Positions 27,546 through 35,581 of a DNA stretch of 54,953 bases are shown piece by piece. The stretch comes from an uncultured Oscillospiraceae bacterium (GTDB lineage Bacteria > Bacillota > Clostridia > Oscillospirales > Oscillospiraceae): NCBI GenBank assembly GCA_934565415.1, contig CAKTHQ010000014.1, positions 1-54,953 on the forward strand, read 5' to 3'. The notes under the pieces are model-generated. The model had not been told where the DNA came from and searched no databases. It saw nothing but the letters and a program-made list of their open reading frames with translations. The translations under genes were made by a program, and so were the position numbers. Position 1 is the first letter of the stretch, and the number at the start of each line of letters is the position of its first letter.

Positions 27546-28978
27546 TGTTTCTTCTCCTTTCCACGCTGAGACAGGGGTGCTTCAAATTGGTCCTTTGCGT
27601 TGTCGGCAGGAATGGCCGTAGGGTAGTTCCCCGAGAAGCAGGCGCTGCAAAAGTCCCGGCTTCCGATGAGCTCCGGCAGGTCCTCCAGGGGAAGATAGCC
27701 CAGGGAGTCTGCCCCGATGATGTCCCGGATTTCCGAAAGCGAATGGTTGCAGGCAATCAGGTGCTCCCGGGAGTCAATATCCGTGCCGTAGTAGCAGGGG
27801 TTTAAAAAGGGTGGGGAGGAAATGCGCATATGGACCTCCCTGGCCCCGGCGGACCGCAGCAGGCTGACGATCTGGCCGCTGGTAGTGCCCCGGACGATGG
27901 AGTCATCGATGAGCACCACCCGCTTGCCCCGGATTTCCGACGCAATGGGGCTGAGCTTCATCCGCACCAGGTCCATCCGGTGGCCCTGTCCCGGGGAAAT
28001 AAAGGTCCGGCCGATGTAACGGTTTTTCAGGAAGCCCAGACCAAAGGGGATGCCCGCCTCCTCCGCATAGCCCAGGGCCGCGTCCAGGCCGGAGTCCGGC
28101 ACGCCCACCACCAGGTCCGCTTCCACCGGGTGACGCTTTGCCAGGAGCCGCCCCGCCCTTTTTCTGGCCTCGTGGACCTCTACCCCATCCAGCACGGAGT
28201 CCGGCCGGGCAAAGTAGATGTACTCAAAGATGCACATGGTCTTTGGGGCGGTGCCGCAGTGGGTTTTGTCGCTGCGGATGCCCAGAGCATCCACGGTAAC
28301 GATTTCTCCGGGCAGCAAATCCCGCAAAAATTTCGCCCCCACCGCATTGAGGGCGCAGCTTTCGGAGGCAAACAGGATGCTGCCGTCCTCACGCTCCCCC
28401 ATACACAAAGGCCGGAACCCATGGGGATCCCGGAAGGCAATCAGCTTGGTAGCCGACATAAGCACCACGGAAAAGGCCCCTTCCAAATATCCCATGGCGC
28501 TGCACACCGCTGCCTCGATGGAGGCGGTTTTCAGCCGCTGCTGGGCCACGATGTAGGCGATAATCTCCGTATCGGAGGTCCCGTGAAACAGGGCCCCGCC
28601 CAGCTCCAGCTTTGTCCGCAGGGCCAGGGCGTTACTCAGGTTGCCGTTGTGGGCCAGGGCCATTTTCCCCTTCATGTGGTTGATGACGATGGGCTGGGTG
28701 TTGGCCCGGTTGGTGCCGCCGGTGGTGCCGTAGCGCACATGGCCTACGGCAAGATTCCCCTCCGGAAACTTTTCCAGGGTCTCCCGGTGGAAGGCATCCG
28801 TTAACAGCCCCAGGTCCTTGTGTACCGTAAAGTTCCCGTCGCTGTTCACCACAATGCCGCAGCTTTCCTGCCCCCGGTGCTGCAAGGAAAACAGCCCGTA
28901 GTAGCTGACATCCGCCACGCTCTGGGGTTCCTTTGCATATATGCCAAAGACCCCGCACGCCTCATGTATCTGTGCCAT
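27542..28978 (-). CDS. purF: Amidophosphoribosyltransferase PurF
   Basis: First committed step of purine synthesis: PRPP plus glutamine to phosphoribosylamine. The start is ATG 28978 (MAQIHEACGVFGIYA) with GGGGGAG just upstream; sequence further 5' does not fit the family. The nucleophile Cys8 would be exposed by removal of a short propeptide. QHRGQESCGI and the PRPP loop VVLIDDSIVRGTTS are visible, as are C-terminal cysteines (CSACFSGNYP) that match the 4Fe-4S Bacillus-type enzyme. 478 residues. First gene of purF-carA-carB. Confidence 0.96.
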   Translation of the reverse strand: MAQIHEACGVFGIYAKEPQSVADVSYYGLFSLQHRGQESCGIVVNSDGNFTVHKDLGLLTDAFHRETLEKFPEGNLAVGHVRYGTTGGTNRANTQPIVINHMKGKMALAHNGNLSNALALRTKLELGGALFHGTSDTEIIAYIVAQQRLKTASIEAAVCSAMGYLEGAFSVVLMSATKLIAFRDPHGFRPLCMGEREDGSILFASESCALNAVGAKFLRDLLPGEIVTVDALGIRSDKTHCGTAPKTMCIFEYIYFARPDSVLDGVEVHEARKRAGRLLAKRHPVEADLVVGVPDSGLDAALGYAEEAGIPFGLGFLKNRYIGRTFISPGQGHRMDLVRMKLSPIASEIRGKRVVLIDDSIVRGTTSGQIVSLLRSAGAREVHMRISSPPFLNPCYYGTDIDSREHLIACNHSLSEIRDIIGADSLGYLPLEDLPELIGSRDFCSACFSGNYPTAIPADNAKDQFEAPLSQRGKEKKH

Positions 28979-28996
28979 ATTCTCCCCCTCGTAAAA

Positions 28997-29020
28997 GAAA
29001 CCAAACGGTTTCCAGGTTTC
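28997..29020 (-). promoter_or_regulatory. Possible alternative hairpins in the purF leader
   Basis: In the roughly 145-nt leader, GAAACC occurs twice (29020-29015 and 29012-29007) and either copy can pair with GGTTTC (29002-28997), which is followed by TTTTAC and then the ribosome site. This could act on initiation or termination. Weak evidence. Confidence 0.3.
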
Positions 29021-29129
29021 GCCAACATTTTTGGTGATATTCACAAATGAAAAAAGAGCAAAACAACACATTCCCGGTGAGAAAAACACCGTTTCCCGCC
29101 GAAAATGAGCGCCTTTGCTCACATTCCGC

Positions 29130-29158
29130 ATTATAGCACAGGGAGGTACGGTTGTCAA
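29130..29158 (-). promoter_or_regulatory. Promoter of purF-carA-carB
   Basis: Minus-strand -35 TTGACA (29158-29153) and -10 TATAAT (29135-29130), spacer exactly 17 bp: consensus sigma-A promoter, leaving a 145-nt leader before purF. Confidence 0.92.
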
Positions 29159-29181
29159 TTTGATTATCCCGGTTCACGCAC

Positions 29182-29217
29182 TTCACCCCCACGCCCAAAA
29201 TCGGGCGTGGGGGTGAA
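29182..29217. repeat. Perfect 15-bp inverted repeat
   Basis: TTCACCCCCACGCCC (29182-29196) is the exact reverse complement of 29203-29217, with a 6-base loop AAAATC. Neither side has a T run, so it is not a standard terminator. It lies upstream of the purF promoter. Confidence 0.7.
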
Positions 29218-29341
29218 AGCCGATTATTTGTTTTCCTTCCACTTTGCCTTCGCCGGTAACGGTCAAAACCTTGTTTTCAAGGGTCCAGGTCAGGTTGTTG
29301 CCTGTTGTACCCGCCTGGGTATAGTACCACAAAGGAAGCCA
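29183..29341 (-). pseudogene. Relic of a repeat-type surface protein
   Basis: In the gene-poor stretch 29159-29683 the minus strand encodes a short piece (29341-29219) including QAGTTGNNLTWTLENKVLTV then TGEGKVEG. This matches the G-x-x-G-x-N-L-T-W-x-L ... L-T-I-x-G-x-G unit found in front of leucine-rich or Ig-like repeats in clostridial surface proteins. It has a stop upstream and runs into a hairpin, with no start or ribosome site, so it is a fragment. No other convincing gene was seen in this gap. Confidence 0.5.
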
Positions 29342-29571
29342 CTATGGATTTCTTTTTTCAGGTGTCCAGCTTCATTTTACAATCGGCCTTTTTAATTTCA
29401 TGCCATAGCGTCGGCGTTTCCTCTCTTTTCAGAAAATTCACACTCTCTTCGGAATTCGTTTGTTTTTCCGCCAAGAGCGGTTCATTTTCTCCCGATAATA
29501 TAAAAGCACGAAAGGGAAACAACAAAACCTTCCCTATTCGTTTTCTATAGACTCCTTCCTCTCTTCTCTTC

Positions 29572-29626
29572 TATTTCCAAAGCAAAACCCCCGGGCACAG
29601 CGCCCGGGGGTTTTGCTTTGGAAATA
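29572..29626. terminator. Perfect 25-bp inverted repeat, terminator of the polysaccharide operon
   Basis: The arm 29572-29596 is fully complementary to 29602-29626 around the 5-base loop ACAGC. The core is CCCCCGGGC/GCCCGGGGG with TTTTGCTTT in the arm, so it can stop transcription from either side. It lies 57 bp past the ferredoxin stop. Confidence 0.85.
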
Positions 29627-29683
29627 ACATATTTTACGCAAATCGGCATTGGCCGGACTTCTGTTAAAAACCGGCTCCGCTTC

Positions 29684-29890
29684 TCACATGGATTCCCCGC
29701 TCCGTTTCACCGGGCACACGCCCAGGCACTGGCGGCAGGCAATGCATTTGCTTTCGTCGATCTTCGGGTACAAAAAGCCCTCCTCGTCCGGCGCCATGGT
29801 AATGGCGTCCTTGGGGCAGATGGCATAGCAGGCCGTGCAGCCGCAGCAGTCCTCTTTTTGGGTATAGAGCACCGGGATTTGTTTTTCCAT
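29684..29890 (-). CDS. Two-cluster 4Fe-4S ferredoxin-like protein
   Basis: A 68-residue protein with two Cys-x2-Cys-x2-Cys-x3-Cys-Pro motifs: CCGCTACYAICP and CIACRQCLGVCP. In polysaccharide clusters this unit is normally the N-terminal part of one protein joined to the FrhB-like domain; here it is a separate gene placed after it, one base from the FrhB-like stop. It probably delivers electrons to the FrhB-like partner. Last gene of the operon. The redox reaction is unknown. Confidence 0.88.
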   Translation of the reverse strand: MEKQIPVLYTQKEDCCGCTACYAICPKDAITMAPDEEGFLYPKIDESKCIACRQCLGVCPVKRSGESM

Positions 29891-29891
29891 A

Positions 29892-30836
29892 TTACCCCCT
29901 CCCTTCCCGGCCCAGCAGCCGCTTGAGAATACGCTTGAGCTTCCGCTTGACCCGTACCAGGATGGGCGTTTTCGTCACACGGGCATACTTTTTGATCATT
30001 TCCGGGAAGGGCAGCCGGTCCAGGTCCTCAAAAAAGCTGTCCCGCAGGGCCGGACGGGGAACGGAAGCGTACTCCGCCGTATTGCAGCGGATGCCGTCCT
30101 CGTAGGATACCTCTTTCCAGCGCAGCTTTTCCCGGATATTCTCAAAGGCCTTTTGACCCTTTTCCGTCCGGGTAATCACCAGGCTGGTACCCATTCCGTC
30201 GTCCATTTCCGGCGCCGCCTGTTCGATTCCCCAGAAGTCCGCTATGGTCAGATCGGACAGCTTCAGCTCCTTTGCGCGGCATTGGTAGCAGGATGGCCGC
30301 AGGCATTCGTCCCGCAAGAACATCTGCATAAAGGGGTCCACCCCTCTGGGGATGAACACCGCATTTTCCTTCATGCCAAAATCCGCCCAGCTGCGGTCCT
30401 TGCTGCGGAAGGATACGGTATGCAGCTTCTCCTTGCGCTTCTGCTCCTGATAGTTTACATAAGTATCCCACAGCTTGGGGGAAGGGACTCCGTGGCACAC
30501 CACATCTACCGTTGTCAAATTCGGATAATCCTTTTTCAGAAACAGCTTCAGCCCATTCACCTGGCAGCCGGTACCGGAATACAGAACCTCCAGCCCCTTT
30601 TCCAGATCCTCCCGGACCTGCCGGAAGGCGTCCCCTACCTCCGCCTGGAAGTATTTGGAGCCCTGCAGGGGGCTGATGTCCCCCGTCACCCGGCAAACCT
30701 TGGCACTGCGGCAGTCCTCCGTCATAGCGACGCCGTAGACCACGGCATATTGGCTTGCCAATGCAGAAAAAATACCACCGGAGGAGGAATTTCTGCGAAC
30801 TTCCTCATCTGTCAGCAACGCGGCATATGTTTTCAT
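29892..30836 (-). CDS. FrhB/FdhB-family (coenzyme F420 hydrogenase beta-like) oxidoreductase
   Basis: Protein of 314 residues matching the C-terminal FrhB/FdhB domain: NSSSGGIFSALA near the start, YSGTGCQVNGLKLFL, VVCHGVPSPKLWDTY, and a cluster of cysteines in CLRPSCYQCRAKELKLSDLTIADFWG that can bind an iron-sulfur centre. Homologues sit in exopolysaccharide clusters beside pyruvyl transferases, as here, in organisms without known F420 use; they bind flavin in characterised relatives. The ATG overlaps the flippase stop by 4 bp, with GGGGAGAG upstream. Its role on sugars or carriers is undetermined. Confidence 0.88.
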   Translation of the reverse strand: MKTYAALLTDEEVRRNSSSGGIFSALASQYAVVYGVAMTEDCRSAKVCRVTGDISPLQGSKYFQAEVGDAFRQVREDLEKGLEVLYSGTGCQVNGLKLFLKKDYPNLTTVDVVCHGVPSPKLWDTYVNYQEQKRKEKLHTVSFRSKDRSWADFGMKENAVFIPRGVDPFMQMFLRDECLRPSCYQCRAKELKLSDLTIADFWGIEQAAPEMDDGMGTSLVITRTEKGQKAFENIREKLRWKEVSYEDGIRCNTAEYASVPRPALRDSFFEDLDRLPFPEMIKKYARVTKTPILVRVKRKLKRILKRLLGREGRG

Positions 30837-32407
30837 GGCTCTCCCCTATCCATTTCCAGTTTTGTCAGTAAAAATCTCAGCTTGCCTTTTGTCATATGAT
30901 CCACCAAGGAAAGCACCTGCACATATTCCCAGCTGTTTCGATACAGCAAATAGCAGATAATATTGGGGATAATTGCGCAGACAAGCCCACGGAGCAGCAC
31001 GGTCAGAACCAGCGGCCCTGCAATGGCCCTGCAAATCCAGTATGTTACGGCGCAGTTGAGCAGCGCAACAAAGCAGTACTCCATGAGTTTAAGCAGATAC
31101 TCCTTCAAGCGTTCCCGCTCGAAAACGGCGGAAAACAGGTTGTGCAATAGCCACGGCATTCCAACGCATATAACGGCGAGAACGGTGGAGAGCAGGATTC
31201 CATAAATACCGATTACCTGCACCAGAATCAGATTCAGCGCCAAATTTGTCAGTGCGGCCGCAAGGGGCCGGTACTTGTCCTCATGCCACATTCCGGAGGC
31301 ATCCTTATAGAGGTTAAACAAAGAATTAAACTGCCGGACAAAGAAATAAACCGTAAAGCAGACAACCGCAGCCATAGAAAGCATCAAGTCCTTGCCCACC
31401 CACAGCTCCATAAATGGCTGATACAGGCACAGGAAGCAGCAGCTGCAAACGCTTGCAATCCAAAAGATGATCAGCGTAAATTTCTTAAAGTCCGAAAAAT
31501 TCTTTTCCTTGGTTTCCGTTACAATGCTGTTTCCGATCCCGGCTCTGCAGGCATTAAAAACAACTGTAATCATGCCGGATACGGAGCTGAGGATGTAAAA
31601 GTAGTTCTGGTAAATCGCCAGCATACTCAGCCCGAGAAACGCAGAAATAACCATTGTATCGGCAGAATCATACACAATGCTTCCGAGCTTGGATGTAAAC
31701 AGGTCTCTGATTCTCCCGTTGATGCTCTTAACCTCCGCACGGCTCAATGTCCCCTTGGGCTTATACTGGGGATACAGTTTATCCGCAAGCATGGCGGTAG
31801 CAATATTGGTAACCACCTGCATTGCAAGCATAACGATTACATACAGGTAGTAATTCCGGAACAAAAACAGTACGGCAAATTGCAGCGCATACTGAATCGT
31901 AAACACCACAATCGTCACTTTACTGACTACATCCGACCTTTGATACGCCTGCAGGATGCTGTTTTTATAGGCAAACAGCCAATAGGATAGTACGGTTGCC
32001 CCCAGATTCAGCAAGTACAGTGCATAAACATTCACATCCTCCGGGAGCTCTCCGGAAATCAGCTTTGGCACAAAGGGGGTCAGCACGCCGCCAACCACCG
32101 CAATGACCAGTCCGATTACGGTGTAATAGGTCCGGTACAGCTTCATGAGAGCGCATACCTTCTCCCGGTCGTCCTCCGCAATCGGCTTGTACATACTGTA
32201 CACCATTGCCGAGCCGACGCCCAGCTCCGTCATGTTCAGCACCTGCAGGATGGAGGCAAACAGGGAATTCAGCCCCAGGTACTGGACACCCATCAGGTAA
32301 ATCATGGCGGTACGCATCAGGAACGGCGTCAAAATTTGATATATTTTCAGTGCCATGCCAAATACCATATTCCGTGCCGCATTTTTAGCTCTGTCCGTTT
32401 TTCCCAT
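30833..32407 (-). CDS. Wzx-type polysaccharide flippase (MOP/PST family)
   Basis: Integral membrane protein of 524 residues with about 12-14 hydrophobic segments and the family's opening, a basic N-terminus then GMALKIYQILTPFLMRTAMI and YLGLNSLFASILQVLNMTELG. It should flip lipid-linked oligosaccharides across the membrane for the surrounding glycosyltransferases. GAGGGAA lies before ATG 32407. The gene looks more AT-rich than its neighbours, a common sign of exchange in polysaccharide loci (by eye, not counted). Confidence 0.93.
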   Translation of the reverse strand: MGKTDRAKNAARNMVFGMALKIYQILTPFLMRTAMIYLMGVQYLGLNSLFASILQVLNMTELGVGSAMVYSMYKPIAEDDREKVCALMKLYRTYYTVIGLVIAVVGGVLTPFVPKLISGELPEDVNVYALYLLNLGATVLSYWLFAYKNSILQAYQRSDVVSKVTIVVFTIQYALQFAVLFLFRNYYLYVIVMLAMQVVTNIATAMLADKLYPQYKPKGTLSRAEVKSINGRIRDLFTSKLGSIVYDSADTMVISAFLGLSMLAIYQNYFYILSSVSGMITVVFNACRAGIGNSIVTETKEKNFSDFKKFTLIIFWIASVCSCCFLCLYQPFMELWVGKDLMLSMAAVVCFTVYFFVRQFNSLFNLYKDASGMWHEDKYRPLAAALTNLALNLILVQVIGIYGILLSTVLAVICVGMPWLLHNLFSAVFERERLKEYLLKLMEYCFVALLNCAVTYWICRAIAGPLVLTVLLRGLVCAIIPNIICYLLYRNSWEYVQVLSLVDHMTKGKLRFLLTKLEMDRGEP

Positions 32408-32413
32408 TGTTTT

Positions 32414-33493
32414 TTATTCCCTCAACGCTTTGTTTAAAAAATCGTTTGCCTTCTCACGCTCCTGCTCCAAAATCCGGTAGCCTTCGGAATAGTCGTGCTC
32501 CCATATATCATTTTCCAGGCCGGAGGAGGCAAACTTTCGCTCCAGGTGGAACTTTTTCAGAAGCGTATCCAGCCGGGAGTTCATGTTCAGCCCCTTCAGG
32601 TTCCGATTGAATACCACAAAGGGCTTATTGAATAGGAACGAAAATACACAGCCATGGAAGGAATCCGTCAAAATCAGGTCCGCATGGTCAAATAGCCACA
32701 AAAATTCGGATGGCCCCACCGACCCCGCCACAGGGTCGGTAAAATCCCGCAGCCGGTATACCCGTCTTCCTTCCCCAACTTCCGCCAGACACGCCTCCGC
32801 GTCCGGGCCCTTGGGTGAAAGGAAATAGGTTAAAATATATCCGTTTTTCGCCTTCCGGGGGCGATGGCTGATTTTTCGCCATTCCTCTACCGTCAGCAGC
32901 ATGGTCGGATCCGGCAATACCGTCGCTTCCCGTCCCGTCAGTTCTTTAATAATCCTGGCTCCGGCTTCCTCCCGCACAGAAAGCATAGGGAAATTTACCA
33001 GATTTTCACGGAACCAGGGCTTCCACTTTTCCGGAATATCCTCCGTGCCAAAGCTGGGCGCCATGCATACCCGTTTTTCCGGCTCCGTAAAGTCCAGCAA
33101 ATAAATGTGCCTGTAAATATCGCTGTATTCATACCAGATTGGATTCCATACCTGATCGGAGCCCACCACATAAAAGTCCCTTTTTTGCAGGTCTGAAATC
33201 TGATTGATTTCCTCACTTTTTATGTATTTGTCGTTAAACGCTTTAAAGCGGGAGGCAATTGCATACCGCTGCTCCCAGTACTCTCTGTGCCGGGTCACGC
33301 GGAACCCGACGGCCGCATACAGGCGGTATTTTATTTCTTCCATGTATCCAAACTTGCAGGGTTTTCCCTCGAAATCTGCGCTTACAACATCGCAGCCCCG
33401 CTTCTCCAAAACGGTCTGCACCGCATAATTCTGCAGCCTGTTTCCATGGTTTTTATAATCACGAATTGTTAGGATTGTTGCTGTTTTTTTCAC
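32414..33493 (-). CDS. Polysaccharide pyruvyl transferase family protein (copy A)
   Basis: 359 residues with the PS_pyruv_trans (CsaB/WcaK) layout: GNRLQNYAVQTVLEKRG at the N-terminus, VVGSDQVWNPIW, LLDFTEPEKRVCMAPSFG, LPDPTMLLTVEEW, and LTDSFHGCVFSFLFNKPFV. Such enzymes add pyruvate ketals from PEP to sugars, though many cluster members act on unknown acceptors. The start is GTG 33493, overlapping the upstream glycosyltransferase stop as GTGA. It is a clear paralogue of the 34460-35581 product, suggesting duplication within the operon. Confidence 0.88.
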   Translation of the reverse strand: MKKTATILTIRDYKNHGNRLQNYAVQTVLEKRGCDVVSADFEGKPCKFGYMEEIKYRLYAAVGFRVTRHREYWEQRYAIASRFKAFNDKYIKSEEINQISDLQKRDFYVVGSDQVWNPIWYEYSDIYRHIYLLDFTEPEKRVCMAPSFGTEDIPEKWKPWFRENLVNFPMLSVREEAGARIIKELTGREATVLPDPTMLLTVEEWRKISHRPRKAKNGYILTYFLSPKGPDAEACLAEVGEGRRVYRLRDFTDPVAGSVGPSEFLWLFDHADLILTDSFHGCVFSFLFNKPFVVFNRNLKGLNMNSRLDTLLKKFHLERKFASSGLENDIWEHDYSEGYRILEQEREKANDFLNKALRE

Positions 33494-34500
33494 TTTTCCA
33501 CCATCCTTTTCAGAGATTTTCGTATATTGGTCCGAATCCCAAGCCGATTCAGGAGCTGTCTCAAAAGCGCAATCTCCAATCGGTCATCCCAGGGGAGCGA
33601 CGCTCCGTATGCCTTCCGCAGCGTTCTCCAGATTTTCCAGCTCTGCCTGTACTGGCCGTGCTGATTGGAAATACAATATTGCAGGTACAAATTCCGTTTC
33701 TTTACATACTCTTTCCAATAACGCTTTTCTCCATCGTCCATTTCCGGAATTCTATCGATGGTTTCCCATATCAGCGTTTTAAAATTATCTGTTCTTGTAA
33801 TCTCCTGTTCGTAGGTCCGTTCCTGGTGGCAGTGGCTGTCGTCCCGTACAAGGTACTTGAACAAAGCCTCTTTCAAGTAACCGCACTTAAAAGAATAGGC
33901 CAGCGGCAGCAGCATTTGCCAGTTCTGCCCCTCTCTGCTTTCGTAAATGGTCAGATCCGGGATGGCCTTGCGGATGACATCCGCTCTAACAAAAATTGTC
34001 CCCGGGGTAAATACCACGTTGTTTTCATCCAGCAGGTCCCGGAACAGGTGGTCTTCCCCTGTTGGCTCCACTCTGCGCATATAGTCGATTGGCTTGTCCA
34101 GATCCTTTTCGGATACGATTTCCCCTTCGCTCAAAACGAAATCACATTCCGGATGGGCCTCCAGGAACGCAGCCTTCTTTTCAATTGCCTCCGGGTAAAA
34201 CACATCGTCCGAATCCATCCACATCATGTATGTGCCGGTGAACAGCTTCAGCCCCACATTGATGGCAGCTGCCTGCCCCCTGTTTTCCGGCTGCTTCCGA
34301 TAAATCAGGGAGTAGCCCCGCTCGGTAAACCGCTCCTGAAAGCCTTGAATGATCTCTTCCGTACGGTCTACAGACCCGTCATCGACTACGATCAATTCAA
34401 TCCGCGGATAGGTCTGGCAGAGGACGGACTCCAAATATCTTCCAACGTAGCTTTCTCCGTTAAAAACCGGCGAGATGATCGAAACCTTTTTCGTTTCCAT
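33490..34500 (-). CDS. GT2-family glycosyltransferase
   Basis: GT-A fold glycosyltransferase of about 336 residues. VSIISPVFNGESYVGRYLES, VVDDGSVDRT and MWMDSDDVF (the DxD) are present, with ENRGQAAAINVGL between. ATG 34500 is chosen for its 7-bp spacing from GGGGAG; ATG 34506 and TTG 34515 are in frame but too near that site. It overlaps the preceding pyruvyl-transferase gene by 41 bp. Membership in family 2 does not reveal the sugar. Basic, Arg/Lys-rich C-terminus (RTNIRKSLKRMVEK). Confidence 0.9.
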   Translation of the reverse strand: METKKVSIISPVFNGESYVGRYLESVLCQTYPRIELIVVDDGSVDRTEEIIQGFQERFTERGYSLIYRKQPENRGQAAAINVGLKLFTGTYMMWMDSDDVFYPEAIEKKAAFLEAHPECDFVLSEGEIVSEKDLDKPIDYMRRVEPTGEDHLFRDLLDENNVVFTPGTIFVRADVIRKAIPDLTIYESREGQNWQMLLPLAYSFKCGYLKEALFKYLVRDDSHCHQERTYEQEITRTDNFKTLIWETIDRIPEMDDGEKRYWKEYVKKRNLYLQYCISNQHGQYRQSWKIWRTLRKAYGASLPWDDRLEIALLRQLLNRLGIRTNIRKSLKRMVEK

Positions 34501-35581
34501 ATCCATTCTCCCCAAAAGCCTTTCTCAAAAATTCCATGGTCCTTTCCCGCTCCCGGTCCAAAACCCGGTAGCCTTCGGAATAATCGTGCTCCCAAAGGTC
34601 GTTTTCCAGGCCGGAAGCAGCATACTTCCGCTCCAGGCGGAATTTTTTCAGCAGGGTTTCCAGGCGGGAATTCATACTCTCTCCCTGATCGTTCCGCGCA
34701 AATACCATAAACGGCTTATTGAACAAAAGGGAAAATACGCAGGCATGAAAGGAATCCGTCAGTACCAAATCCGCATGGTCAAACAGCCACAAAAATTCGG
34801 ATGGCCCCGCCGTCCGCACCACCGGATTCTTGGGGTCCAGCAGCTCATAAACGGGCCTGTCCCCCCGGACCTTGGCCAGACACTCCGCCGCCTCCTCGCT
34901 TTTGGGGGCCAGGAAGTAGGTCAGAATGTATCCGTCCTTTACGCCCTTGGGGTTTTGGGCAACCGTTCGCCATTCTTCGTCAGTCAGCAGCATGGTCGGG
35001 TCCAGCACGACGGTGGCCTCCCGGCCGGTCAGCTCCCTGATGATTTGGGCCCCGGCATTCTCCCGAACGGAAAGCATGGGAAACTGCTCCAGCTTCTCCC
35101 GGAACCAGGGCTTCCATTCCTCCGGCAGCTGGGCAATTCCAAAGCTGGGCGCAAAGCAGACCCTTTTTTGCGGCTCCGCAAAGTCCAGCAAATACATATG
35201 CCGGTACATGGGGTTATACCGGTACCAGGAGGTATTCCAGACCTGGTCAGACCCAATTACATAAAAATCCTTCCCGTGAATGTCTTCCGTACTCTGTATC
35301 TGTTCGGTTTTGATGTATTCCCCGTTAAATTTCCGGAATTGGAGGTATCTGGAAATCTCCGTCTCCCAATACTCCCTGTGGCTTGTGAGCCGGTAGCCCG
35401 TCAGCCTGTACAGCCAATAGCGCAGCAGCTTTGCGGTTCCAAAGTCGTCCTTTTCAAAGCAATAGGACACCGTATCAAAGCCCATTTTTTCCAGAACCGT
35501 CTGTACCGCGTAATGCTGCAGTCTGTTCCCATAGTTTGGCTTTGGAGAGTACATCGTCACAATGCCAACGCTTTTCTTCAT
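34460..35581 (-). CDS. Polysaccharide pyruvyl transferase family protein (copy B)
   Basis: 373 residues, colinear with copy A: PNYGNRLQHYAVQTVLEKMG, VIGSDQVWNTSW, LLDFAEPQKRVCFAPSFG, VLDPTMLLTDEEW, and LTDSFHACVFSLLFNKPFM. The nucleotide sequence is also visibly alike in the 3' third. It overlaps the GT2 genes at both ends (ATGA with the upstream stop). Two such enzymes alternating with GT2 genes suggest two different acceptor sugars, or one enzyme that has changed function. Confidence 0.88.
   Translation of the reverse strand: MKKSVGIVTMYSPKPNYGNRLQHYAVQTVLEKMGFDTVSYCFEKDDFGTAKLLRYWLYRLTGYRLTSHREYWETEISRYLQFRKFNGEYIKTEQIQSTEDIHGKDFYVIGSDQVWNTSWYRYNPMYRHMYLLDFAEPQKRVCFAPSFGIAQLPEEWKPWFREKLEQFPMLSVRENAGAQIIRELTGREATVVLDPTMLLTDEEWRTVAQNPKGVKDGYILTYFLAPKSEEAAECLAKVRGDRPVYELLDPKNPVVRTAGPSEFLWLFDHADLVLTDSFHACVFSLLFNKPFMVFARNDQGESMNSRLETLLKKFRLERKYAASGLENDLWEHDYSEGYRVLDRERERTMEFLRKAFGENGYGNEKGFDHLAGF

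Noticed and set aside
29305..29550. An 81-codon plus-strand frame and an overlapping minus-strand frame of about 60 codons (29358-29560)
   Set aside because: Neither has a convincing start with ribosome site or family motif; both fall in a region of relics and hairpins.
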